Source: Novosphingobium panipatense
GTDB lineage: Bacteria; Pseudomonadota; Alphaproteobacteria; Sphingomonadales; Sphingomonadaceae
NCBI RefSeq assembly: GCF_002149965.1
Contig: NZ_MSQB01000024.1
Coordinates: 1 to 64,000, forward strand
DNA length: 64,000 bases
Reading direction: 5' to 3'
This document shows, piece by piece, positions 24,887 to 32,624 of this stretch. The position numbers and the translations under genes are program-made. Positions within the stretch are counted from its first letter, which is position 1. Each line of letters begins with the position of its first letter. A model generated the notes under the pieces. It was not told where the DNA came from and did no database searches. It was given only the letters and a program-made list of their open reading frames with translations.

Positions 24887-26272
24887 ATGAGGGTATCGCC
24901 GGCATTGCGGCGCTGGTCGTCCACGCTCGTCCTGGGCGCGGCACTGGCGCTGGGCGCTACGGGCGCGGATGCGAAGAAGCAGGACAAGAAGGCGGCCGCG
25001 ATCGTCGCCGATCCTTATCCGTCCACCTACAAGTCCTATCCCGGCACGCCCACGGCGCTGGTTGGCGCCACCGTCTACGACGGCCTCGGCGGCAGGATCG
25101 ACAAGGGCGTGGTGCTGTTCCGCGACGGCAAGCTGGTGGGCATCGGCGGCGCCGACATGGCGATCCCCGAAGGCTTCACCAGGATCGACAGCACCGGCAA
25201 GTTCGTGACCCCCGGTGTTATCGACATCCATTCGCACCTCGGCGTCTATCCCTCGCCCGGTGTCGATGCGCTGTCGGACGGCAACGAGATGACCAGCCCG
25301 ACCACGCCCGATGTCTGGGCCGAGCATTCGGTCTGGCCGCAGGATCCGGGCTTCACCCGCGCGCTGGCCAATGGCGGCGTCACCAGCCTCCAGATCCTGC
25401 CGGGTTCGGGCAACCTGATCGGCGGCCGCGCGGTCACGCTGAAGAACGTGCCGAGTATCACCGTGCAGGGCATGAAGTTCCCCGGCGCGCCTTATGCGTT
25501 GAAGATGGCCTGCGGCGAGAATCCCAAGCGCGTCTACGGATCAAAGGGACAGAAGCCCTCCACCCGCATGGGCAACTTCTCGGTAGACCGCCAGGCCTGG
25601 ATCGATGCGCGCCAGTACATGGACGGCGACCATTCCGAGCGCGACCTCGGCAAGGATACGCTGGAAGGCGTGCTCAAGGGCGAGATCCTGGTCCAGAACC
25701 ACTGCTACCGCGCCGACGAGATGGCGCAAGTGATCGATATGGCCAAGGAGATGGGCTACAAGGTCACCGCCTTCCACCATGCCGTGGAAGCCTACAAGAT
25801 CGCCGATCTCCTGCGCCAGAACGACATCTGCGCCGCCGTCTGGGCCGACTGGTACGGCTTCAAGATGGAAGCCTACGACGGCATTCCCGAAAACGCCGCG
25901 CTGCTGGCCAATGCGGGCACCTGCGTGGTGATCCACTCGGACGACGAGAACGGCATCCAGCGCCTCAACCAGGAAGCCGCCAAGGCCCAGGCCGACGGCC
26001 GCCGCATCGGCATCGACATTCCCGACGCCAAGGTCGTCGGCTGGTTCACCTACAATGCCGCAAAGACCATGGGCATCGGGGACAGGACCGGCAGCCTGGA
26101 GGCGGGCAAGATGGCCGACGTGGTGCTGTGGAACGGCAATCCGCTCTCGGTCTATTCGCGGCCGGAGAAAGTGTGGATCGACGGCGCCCTGATGTTCGAC
26201 GCGCAGGACGCCAAGCGCCGTCCGGTCAGCGATTTCGAACTGGGCCAGCCCGGCGAAGGAGACGTGAAATGA
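24887..26272 (+). CDS. Secreted metal-dependent amidohydrolase
   Basis: A 461-residue amidohydrolase-superfamily protein with a signal peptide (RRWSSTLVLGAALALGATGADA). The metal motif is GVIDIHSHLG (HxH near residue 118), with later ligand-region blocks VTAFHHAVEAYKIADLL and CVVIHSDDEN (conserved Asp) and the C-terminal TGSLEAGKMADVVLWNGNPLSVYSRPEKVWIDG of imidazolonepropionase-like enzymes. The substrate is likely a cyclic amide or acyl-peptide in the periplasm. Its stop overlaps the start of a paralogue by four bases. Confidence 0.88.
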   Translation: MRVSPALRRWSSTLVLGAALALGATGADAKKQDKKAAAIVADPYPSTYKSYPGTPTALVGATVYDGLGGRIDKGVVLFRDGKLVGIGGADMAIPEGFTRIDSTGKFVTPGVIDIHSHLGVYPSPGVDALSDGNEMTSPTTPDVWAEHSVWPQDPGFTRALANGGVTSLQILPGSGNLIGGRAVTLKNVPSITVQGMKFPGAPYALKMACGENPKRVYGSKGQKPSTRMGNFSVDRQAWIDARQYMDGDHSERDLGKDTLEGVLKGEILVQNHCYRADEMAQVIDMAKEMGYKVTAFHHAVEAYKIADLLRQNDICAAVWADWYGFKMEAYDGIPENAALLANAGTCVVIHSDDENGIQRLNQEAAKAQADGRRIGIDIPDAKVVGWFTYNAAKTMGIGDRTGSLEAGKMADVVLWNGNPLSVYSRPEKVWIDGALMFDAQDAKRRPVSDFELGQPGEGDVK

Positions 26273-27567
26273 GCCGCCGCGCCCTGATCATCGCCGCGCT
26301 TGCGGCCACTGCGCTGCCCGCCGTGGCATCGGCACAGGACTTCGCGATCACCAATGCCACGCTCGCCACGGGCGACGGTGGCGCGCCGATCGAGCATGGC
26401 ACCGTTCTGGTCCGCGGCGGCAAGGTCGTCGCCGCCGGGTCCGGGGTTGCCGTGCCTGCCGGGGTGCAGAGCGTGGACGGCACCGGCAAGTGGGTCACGC
26501 CCGGCCTGTTCTCCGCCGTCACCGACCTCGGCCTGTGGGACGTGGAAGGGGTTGCCGACAGCAACGATACCGAGGCGGACAAGTCGCCCTTCAATGCCGC
26601 GCTGGATGTGGCACCGGCGATCAATCCCTCGAGCGAACATATCGCCGTGAGCCGCGAGGGCGGCGTCACGCGCGCCAGCGTGGCGCCCTTCAACGGCGAT
26701 TCGATCTTCGCCGGGCAGGGCGCGCTGATCGATCTGGGCACGGGCACCGATCCGGTGAACAAGGCGCGGGCCTTCCAGTTCGTGGAACTGGGCGAGGCCG
26801 GAGCCAAGCTGGCGGGCGGCAGCCGCGTTGCCGCGCATGTGGCGCTGCGCAATGCCCTGCGCGAGGCGCGCGACCTGGCAAATGCGCCGAGCGGTGCGCG
26901 CAGCAGCGACGCGATGCTCACCCGCGCCGATGCGCTGGCACTGGCGCCGGTCCTCAGCGGCAGCCAGCCGCTTTACGTCGGGGTCGAGCGCGCGGCGGAC
27001 ATCCGCAGCGTGCTGGCGCTCAAGACCGAGTTTCCGGGGTTGAACCTCGTTCTCGTGGGCGCGACCGAAGGGTGGCTGGTGGCCGGCCGGATCGCGGCGG
27101 CCAAGGTGCCCGTCATCACCATGCCGCTGCGCGACCTTCCCGCCAGCTTCGAAAGCCTTGCCGCCACCCAGTCCAATGTCGGGCGGATGAAGAAGGCGGG
27201 CGTGAAAGTCGCCATCGGCATGTTCGCGGGCGGTAACCAGCCGCGCTATGCCGCGCAGCAGGCGGGCAACCTCGTGGCGCTCGGCAAGCTGCCGGGTGCA
27301 GCAGGGCTGACCTGGGGCGAGGCACTTGCCGCGATCACCTCGGTTCCGGCCGAGATCAGCGGCATGGGCGGGAAAGAGGGCGTTCTGGCGCCGGGCGCGG
27401 TGGGCGATGTCGTCCTCTGGGACGGTGACCCGCTGGAACTCTCCTCGGCCCCGGTCGAAGTCTATATCGACGGCGTGAAGCAGCCGTTGGATAACCACCA
27501 GAGCCGGTTGCGGCAGCGCTACAAGAGCCTCGATCGGACTTACCTGCCCAAGGCTTACGACTGGTAA
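26269..27567 (+). CDS. Secreted amidohydrolase paralogue lacking the HxH metal motif
   Basis: A 432-residue protein with signal peptide RRALIIAALAATALPAVASA and the same domain order as the upstream gene: TNATLATGDGG..IEHGTVLVRGGKVVAAG, KWVTPGLFSAVTDLG, and the C-terminal GVLAPGAVGDVVLWDGDPLELSSAPVEVYIDGVKQP. Where the upstream enzyme has DIHSHLG, this one has SAVTDLG, so the two metal-binding histidines are absent, and no HSDD-like block is seen. It may be a non-catalytic partner or pseudoenzyme. It overlaps the upstream stop (ATGA). Confidence 0.85.
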   Translation: MSRRALIIAALAATALPAVASAQDFAITNATLATGDGGAPIEHGTVLVRGGKVVAAGSGVAVPAGVQSVDGTGKWVTPGLFSAVTDLGLWDVEGVADSNDTEADKSPFNAALDVAPAINPSSEHIAVSREGGVTRASVAPFNGDSIFAGQGALIDLGTGTDPVNKARAFQFVELGEAGAKLAGGSRVAAHVALRNALREARDLANAPSGARSSDAMLTRADALALAPVLSGSQPLYVGVERAADIRSVLALKTEFPGLNLVLVGATEGWLVAGRIAAAKVPVITMPLRDLPASFESLAATQSNVGRMKKAGVKVAIGMFAGGNQPRYAAQQAGNLVALGKLPGAAGLTWGEALAAITSVPAEISGMGGKEGVLAPGAVGDVVLWDGDPLELSSAPVEVYIDGVKQPLDNHQSRLRQRYKSLDRTYLPKAYDW

Positions 27568-27569
27568 TA

Positions 27570-27607
27570 AAAAGGGGCCTTCGGTATCGCCGAAGGCCCC
27601 TTTTTTA
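27570..27607. terminator. Bidirectional intrinsic terminator
   Basis: A stem of AAGGGGCCTTCGG with its complement around the loop TATCG (27571-27584 with 27590-27603), A-rich on the left and T-rich on the right. It lies just after the amidohydrolase paralogue and can end the convergent dxs transcript too. Confidence 0.92.
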
Positions 27608-27638
27608 CTTTACCGCCAAGCCGACGACGAACGTTTCG

Positions 27639-29561
27639 TCAGGCCCGCGCCTCGTTCACGCCCGCACTGTTGTGGCGCAGGGCCTTGAGCACGGTGTCGA
27701 CGATCTGCGGGGCATTGAGCCCGGCCTCGTCGTACTGCGCCTCGGGCTTGTCGTGGTCCTGGAAAATGTCCGGCAGGCGCATGGTGCGGATCCTGAGCCC
27801 GGCGTCGGTCAGGCCTTCGTCGCTGGCCATCGTCAGCACATGCGCGCCGAGGCCGCCGATCGCGCCTTCCTCGACGGTGACCACCACTTCGTGGCTCAGC
27901 ATCAGCTTGCGGATGAGGTCGGTGTCGAGCGGCTTGGCGAAGCGCAAGTCGGCAACCGTGGTGGAAAGGCCCTTTGCCTCCAGCACATCGGCGGCCTTGA
28001 GCGCTTCGCCGAGGCGGGTGCCGAGCGAGAGCAGGGCGACCTTGGAGCCTTCCCGGACCACCCGGCCCTTGCCGATTTCCAGAAGCTGCGGGACTTCCGG
28101 CAGGTCCACGCCCACGCCGTTGCCGCGGGGATAGCGGAAGGCGATCGGGCCGTCGTCATACTGAGCCGCGGTGTGGACCATATGCACCAGCTCCGCCTCG
28201 TCGGCGGCGGCCATCACCACCATGTTCGGCAGGGTGGCCAGATAAGTGACGTCGAACGAGCCGGCGTGGGTGGCGCCGTCGGCACCGACCAGACCGGCGC
28301 GGTCGATGGCGAAGCGCACGGGCAGGTTCTGGATCGCCACATCATGGACGACCTGGTCGAAGGCGCGCTGCAGGAAGGTCGAGTAGATCGCGCAGAACGG
28401 GCGCATGCCCTGGGCGGCCAGGCCTGCCGCGAACGTGACCGCGTGCTGTTCGGCAATGCCGACGTCGAAGCTGCGCTTGGGATAGAGCTGCGCGAACTTG
28501 TCCAGCCCGGTGCCCGAAGGCATGGCGGCGGTGATCGCGCAAATGCGATCGTCCTTTTCTGCCTCGGCGACCAGTGCCTTGGCGAAGACGCCGGTATAGC
28601 TGGGCGGGCCTGCCGGGGCCTTGGCCTGTTCGCCGGTGACGACGTTGAATTTCTGGACGCCGTGATACTTGTCGGCCGCTTCCTCGGCAGGGGCATAGCC
28701 CTTGCCCTTCTGGGTCACGACATGGACCAGGATCGGCCCTTCGGCGGCATCGCGCACGTTTTCCAGTACCGGCACCAGCGCGTCGAGGTCATGGCCGTCG
28801 ATCGGGCCGACGTAGTAGAAGCCCAGTTCCTCGAACAGGGTGCCGCCCATGGCCATGCCGCGGGCGAATTCGTCGGTCTTGCGAGCGGCGGCGTGGAGCG
28901 GGCGCGGCAGGCGGCGGGCGAACTTGCGGGCGAGATCGCGCAGGCCGAGGAACCGGCCCGAGGAAACCAGCCGCGCGAGATAGGACGAGAGGCCCCCGAC
29001 CGGCGGCGCGATCGACATGTCGTTGTCGTTGAGGATGACGATCAGGCGGTTTCCAGCCTCGGCGGCGTTGTTCATCGCCTCGTAGGCCATGCCCGCGCTC
29101 ATCGCGCCGTCGCCGATCACGGCAATGCCGCGGCCCGGCTGGCCCTTGATCTTGTTGGCCACGGCGAAACCGAGCGCGGCCGAAATCGAGGTGGAGCTAT
29201 GCGCGGTGCCGAAGGGGTCGTATTCGCTTTCCGAACGCTTGGTGAAGCCGGAAAGGCCGCCGCCCTGGCGCAGGGTGCGGATACGTTCGCGCCTGCCGGT
29301 GAGGATCTTGTGCGGATAGGCCTGGTGGCCCACGTCCCAGATCAGCCGATCCGCCGGCGTGTCGAACACGTAATGGATCGCGACGGTCAGTTCGACCACG
29401 CCGAGGCCCGAGCCGAGGTGCCCGCCCGTCTGGCCGACGGCGGAAATCATCTCGGTGCGGAGTTCGTCGGCGAGTTGACGCAGATCGGCAGGCTTCAGCT
29501 TGCGGAGATCGTCAGGCGTGTCGACGGTGTCGAGGAGCGGCGTGGCCGGGTTGGCTGTCAT
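27639..29561 (-). CDS. dxs: 1-Deoxy-D-xylulose-5-phosphate synthase
   Basis: A 640-residue thiamine-diphosphate enzyme, first step of the MEP isoprenoid pathway (pyruvate plus glyceraldehyde-3-phosphate). Features: TGGHLGSGLGVVELTVAIHYVF, the VGHQAYPHKILTGR block, the ThDP motif GDGAMSAGMAYEAMNNA, NDNDMSIAPPVGG, the second-domain VGIAEQHAVTFAAGLA catalytic Glu region, and the C-terminal transketolase domain. The start is set at ATG 29561 (MTANPATPLL); a GTG five codons upstream (29576) is possible since neither has a strong ribosome site. It is monocistronic. Confidence 0.95.
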   Translation of the reverse strand: MTANPATPLLDTVDTPDDLRKLKPADLRQLADELRTEMISAVGQTGGHLGSGLGVVELTVAIHYVFDTPADRLIWDVGHQAYPHKILTGRRERIRTLRQGGGLSGFTKRSESEYDPFGTAHSSTSISAALGFAVANKIKGQPGRGIAVIGDGAMSAGMAYEAMNNAAEAGNRLIVILNDNDMSIAPPVGGLSSYLARLVSSGRFLGLRDLARKFARRLPRPLHAAARKTDEFARGMAMGGTLFEELGFYYVGPIDGHDLDALVPVLENVRDAAEGPILVHVVTQKGKGYAPAEEAADKYHGVQKFNVVTGEQAKAPAGPPSYTGVFAKALVAEAEKDDRICAITAAMPSGTGLDKFAQLYPKRSFDVGIAEQHAVTFAAGLAAQGMRPFCAIYSTFLQRAFDQVVHDVAIQNLPVRFAIDRAGLVGADGATHAGSFDVTYLATLPNMVVMAAADEAELVHMVHTAAQYDDGPIAFRYPRGNGVGVDLPEVPQLLEIGKGRVVREGSKVALLSLGTRLGEALKAADVLEAKGLSTTVADLRFAKPLDTDLIRKLMLSHEVVVTVEEGAIGGLGAHVLTMASDEGLTDAGLRIRTMRLPDIFQDHDKPEAQYDEAGLNAPQIVDTVLKALRHNSAGVNEARA

Positions 29562-29727
29562 GGTCTGCTTGTACACTTTACGTGTTCTGGTGTCGAATTA
29601 AGCCCTGGGCAATATGCCGGTGCGGTTCGAAAGGACAGGAAAAACGTGGGAGACGTTGCTCCCCTGCGACTTTCGGAGGCAGCGCCGACCAAGATCGCGA
29701 CCGGTAAAGGCCGGAATCGCATGGTAA

Positions 29728-29752
29728 AATACCCTCATGGGATGAGGGTATT
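29728..29752 (-). terminator. Hairpin terminator after the Zur/Fur gene
   Basis: A perfect 11-bp stem AATACCCTCAT around a GGG loop. On the minus strand the stem is followed by TTTACC, so it can end transcription from the regulator gene before dxs. Confidence 0.7.
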
Positions 29753-29797
29753 CCGGGGTACGACGGTTTTGGAAATGCCGGGCCGCCCCGTTGCAGG

Positions 29798-30259
29798 TCA
29801 GCTACAGGCCGCGCAAGTGCCGCGCAGTTCCACCACCGGGCGCACGTCCGCGAAACCGGCCTGCTTGGCGGCGGCGATAAGGGCGCCGGTCAGCTTGTCG
29901 TCGTCGATGTGGACGGCTTGTCCGCAGGCGTCGCAGATCAGGAAGATGCAGTCGTGCTGGCAGCCGGGGTGGCTGTTGGCCAGATAGGCATTGGCGCTTT
30001 CCACCCGGCGCGCGAGATTGGTGCGCACGAAGAGGTCGAGGATGCGGTAGACGCTGTTGGGCGCCACGCGCTTTCCGCGCAGGGCCGAGACGCTTTCCGC
30101 AAGGTCGTAGGCCGAAGCCGGGCGTTCGCGCTCTGCCAGCGCGCCGAAGACGTCGGCGCGCATCTCGGTCCACTGTTCGCCGGCTTCGAGAAGAGCGGCG
30201 CGGGCGGCCTCTACAAGGCTGTGCCCGGAATGTTCGTGATGATGATGCGCATTAGCCAT
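29798..30259 (-). CDS. Fur-family metalloregulator, probably Zur
   Basis: A 153-residue Fur-superfamily repressor. The winged helix is WTEMRADVFGALAERERPASAYDLAESVSALRGKRVAPNSVYRILDLFVRTNLARRVESANAYL. The metal-sensing domain has HDCIFLICDACGQAVHI and a C-terminal CAAC, the two CxxC pairs of a structural zinc site. The N-terminus is unusually His-rich (HHHHEHSGHS). The PNSVYR..L.F and short HPG loop favour Zur over Fur. The start is ATG 30259; ATG 30268 is an alternative. Target genes are not evident nearby. Confidence 0.8.
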   Translation of the reverse strand: MANAHHHHEHSGHSLVEAARAALLEAGEQWTEMRADVFGALAERERPASAYDLAESVSALRGKRVAPNSVYRILDLFVRTNLARRVESANAYLANSHPGCQHDCIFLICDACGQAVHIDDDKLTGALIAAAKQAGFADVRPVVELRGTCAACS

Positions 30260-30334
30260 GCAGCCCATATGGGCATTGGCAGGGCCAGGTGCAATTGAAA
30301 GCTGGAGAGAGCGCTCCCGCGCGCCCTTCGCGGC

Positions 30335-30484
30335 TCAGTCGACCTGTGCTGCGGCCTCGGCGGGCGGCACGATGCCGCCTGCGATCGTGTGATTGCCGAT
30401 GCCCATCACGCCGAGCACCAGCAGCGCACCGCCGGCGAAGCCGAGGGCGAAGAAGCGGTAGAAGTCGGCCTTGAAGAGTCCCAT
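30335..30484 (-). CDS. Small single-pass membrane protein (49 residues)
   Basis: ATG to TGA in 50 codons: MGLFKADFYRFFALGFAGGALLVLGVMGIG, then a short polar tail ending in PPAEAAAQVD. The aromatic/basic N-terminus and one hydrophobic helix are typical of a tiny inner-membrane protein. Codon third positions are strongly G/C, consistent with real coding. It lies upstream of the regulator gene on the same strand. No family assigned. Confidence 0.55.
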   Translation of the reverse strand: MGLFKADFYRFFALGFAGGALLVLGVMGIGNHTIAGGIVPPAEAAAQVD

Positions 30485-30647
30485 GACGAAAATCAGCTCA
30501 TGTTGATGGTAACGATTGCGTGGCGCTCACTTGGAGCGAATCGCCTTGCCGTCCAGTGAATGGCGACGAGCCGCGCCCCATTCTGCGACGAACCGTTGAT
30601 CTGGGGCGGCAGGACGGTCCAATCGCGATGGAACCGTCACAATTGAG

Positions 30648-30857
30648 TCAATGAGTCGTGCCTGCAAGCAGGGCCGAGGCGACCGAGACCACGGCCAGCC
30701 CCGCTACCGGCAGCGCCGCGCAGGCAAAGGGCAGGGCGAGCGCGCCGATGACGTGATGAGGCCTGCGAATGCGGCCCAGCCGCACGAGGACCGCCGCCGT
30801 GGCCAGCCCGACGAGGAAGGCGACAGTGACGAGCGGTCCAAGCCACATCAGCCACAT
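30648..30857 (-). CDS. Small membrane protein downstream of purH
   Basis: A 69-residue protein with two hydrophobic segments (WLGPLVTVAFLVGLATAAVLVRLGRI and LALPFACAALPVAGLAVVSVASALL) joined by a basic loop. GAAGGAG lies seven bases before the ATG. It starts 39 bases after the purH stop, probably co-transcribed. No family recognised. Confidence 0.6.
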   Translation of the reverse strand: MWLMWLGPLVTVAFLVGLATAAVLVRLGRIRRPHHVIGALALPFACAALPVAGLAVVSVASALLAGTTH

Positions 30858-30896
30858 ATTCGTCTCCTTCGCGTCGTCGGACCGGCTGGGGCCGGA

Positions 30897-32489
30897 TCAG
30901 TGCTTGAAGTGGCGCATGCCGGTGAAGACCATGGCCAGGCCCGCTTCGTCGGCAGCGGCGATGACTTCATCGTCGCGGATAGAGCCGCCCGGCTGGATCA
31001 CCGCCGTCGCGCCCGCCTCGGCGGCGGCCAGCAGGCCGTCCGCGAAGGGGAAGAAGGCGTCCGAGGCGACGGCCGAGCCGACCGTGCGGGCCTGGGCCCA
31101 ACCGAACTTCTCCGCGGCTTCGGCCGCCTTCATCGCGGCAATGCGCGAGGAATCGCGGCGGTTCATCTGGCCTGCGCCGATCCCGGCGGTGACGCCGTCC
31201 TTGGCATAGACGATCGCGTTCGACTTGACGTGGCGGGCCACGGTCCAGGCGAACAGGCAGTCCTTCAGTTCCTGGTCGGTCGGCGCGCGCTTGGTCACGA
31301 CCTTGAGATCGTCGAAACCGATGGCGCCGCTGTCGCGGTTCTGCACCAGCAGGCCGCCGGTGATCTGGCGCACCAGCAGGCCGGCGCGGCGCGGATCGGG
31401 CAGGTCGCCGGTCAGCAGCAGGCGCAGGTTCTTCTTCTTGGCGAAGAAGGCGCGGGCGTCTTCGTCGGCATCGGGGGCGACGACCACTTCGGTGAAGATC
31501 TGGCAGATCGCCTCGGCCGTGGCGCCGTCGAGCGTGGTGTTCACCGCGACGATGCCGCCGAAGGCCGACACGTCGTCACAGGCCAGCGCGCCCTGCCAGG
31601 CTTCGAGCAGGCTGGAGCCCTGCGCAACGCCGCAGGGATTGGCGTGCTTGACGATGACGACGGCCGGATCCTGGCCCTTGAACTCGGCGGCGAGTTCGAA
31701 GGCGGCGTCGGCGTCGTTGTAGTTGTTGTAGGACAGTTCCTTGCCCTGCACCTGTTCGCCCTGGGCGAGGCCCTTGGTGAAGGGGCCTACGGGCGTGTAG
31801 AGCGCGGCCTTCTGGTGCGGGTTCTCGCCGTAGCGCAGGGTGGTGGAGAGGCGGCCGTTGACGCTGAGCATCTCGGGGAACTCAAGGCCCTGATCGGCGA
31901 AGGCGAACCACTGCGAGATCATCGAATCGTAAGCGGCGGTCTGCGCGAAGGCGCGCGCGGCCAGCAGCTTGCGGAAGGCCAGCGTGGTGCCGCCATCCGT
32001 GGTTTCCAGTTCCGCCAGCAGGCCGTCATAGTCCTTGGGATCGGTGACGATAGCGACGAAGGCATGGTTCTTCGCGGCCGAACGCACCATCGACGGGCCG
32101 CCGATGTCGATGTTCTCGATCACTTCGTCACGGTCGGCGCCCTTGGCGACGGTCGCTTCGAAGGGGTAGAGGTTGACGACGACAAGGTCGATCGCGCCGA
32201 TTGCGTGATCGGCCATGGCCTGCGCATGTTCCGGGTTGTCGCGCACGGCCAGCAGGCCCCCGTGGACCTTGGGGTGCAGCGTCTTGACGCGGCCGTCCAT
32301 CATTTCGGGGAAATCGGTGATTTCCGAAATGTCCTTCACGTCCAGACCGGCATCGCGCAGCGCCTTGGCGGTGCCGCCGGTGGACACCAGTTCCACCCCG
32401 CGTGCGGCGAGCGCCTTGCCCAGATCGGCGAGACCGGTCTTGTCGGAAACCGAAAGCAATGCGCGGCGGATCTGGACGGTATCGGTCAT
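30897..32489 (-). CDS. purH: Bifunctional AICAR transformylase/IMP cyclohydrolase
   Basis: A 530-residue enzyme of the last two steps of purine biosynthesis (AICAR to FAICAR to IMP). The N-terminal IMP cyclohydrolase (MGS-like) domain has STGGTAKALRDAGL, DFPEMMDGRVKTLHPKVHGG and ENIDIGGPSMVRSAAKNH. The transformylase domain has LRYGENPHQKAALY, KHANPCGVAQG, DDVSAFGGIVAVN and SDAFFPFADGL. Length and motifs are complete. In the same strand order upstream are a heparinase-like gene and rpe. Confidence 0.96.
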   Translation of the reverse strand: MTDTVQIRRALLSVSDKTGLADLGKALAARGVELVSTGGTAKALRDAGLDVKDISEITDFPEMMDGRVKTLHPKVHGGLLAVRDNPEHAQAMADHAIGAIDLVVVNLYPFEATVAKGADRDEVIENIDIGGPSMVRSAAKNHAFVAIVTDPKDYDGLLAELETTDGGTTLAFRKLLAARAFAQTAAYDSMISQWFAFADQGLEFPEMLSVNGRLSTTLRYGENPHQKAALYTPVGPFTKGLAQGEQVQGKELSYNNYNDADAAFELAAEFKGQDPAVVIVKHANPCGVAQGSSLLEAWQGALACDDVSAFGGIVAVNTTLDGATAEAICQIFTEVVVAPDADEDARAFFAKKKNLRLLLTGDLPDPRRAGLLVRQITGGLLVQNRDSGAIGFDDLKVVTKRAPTDQELKDCLFAWTVARHVKSNAIVYAKDGVTAGIGAGQMNRRDSSRIAAMKAAEAAEKFGWAQARTVGSAVASDAFFPFADGLLAAAEAGATAVIQPGGSIRDDEVIAAADEAGLAMVFTGMRHFKH

Positions 32490-32624
32490 GAAAACGGCCT
32501 CGTTCTGGACTGGCGGACTAGGGATTTTGCGCGCGCTCTAGGTCGCCGGCAACGAGTCCGCAAGGGGGCCGCAAAGCTCCCGCAAGGTCAGGGTGCCACA
32601 AGCCGTGGGGCTCGTCGCGGCAGT

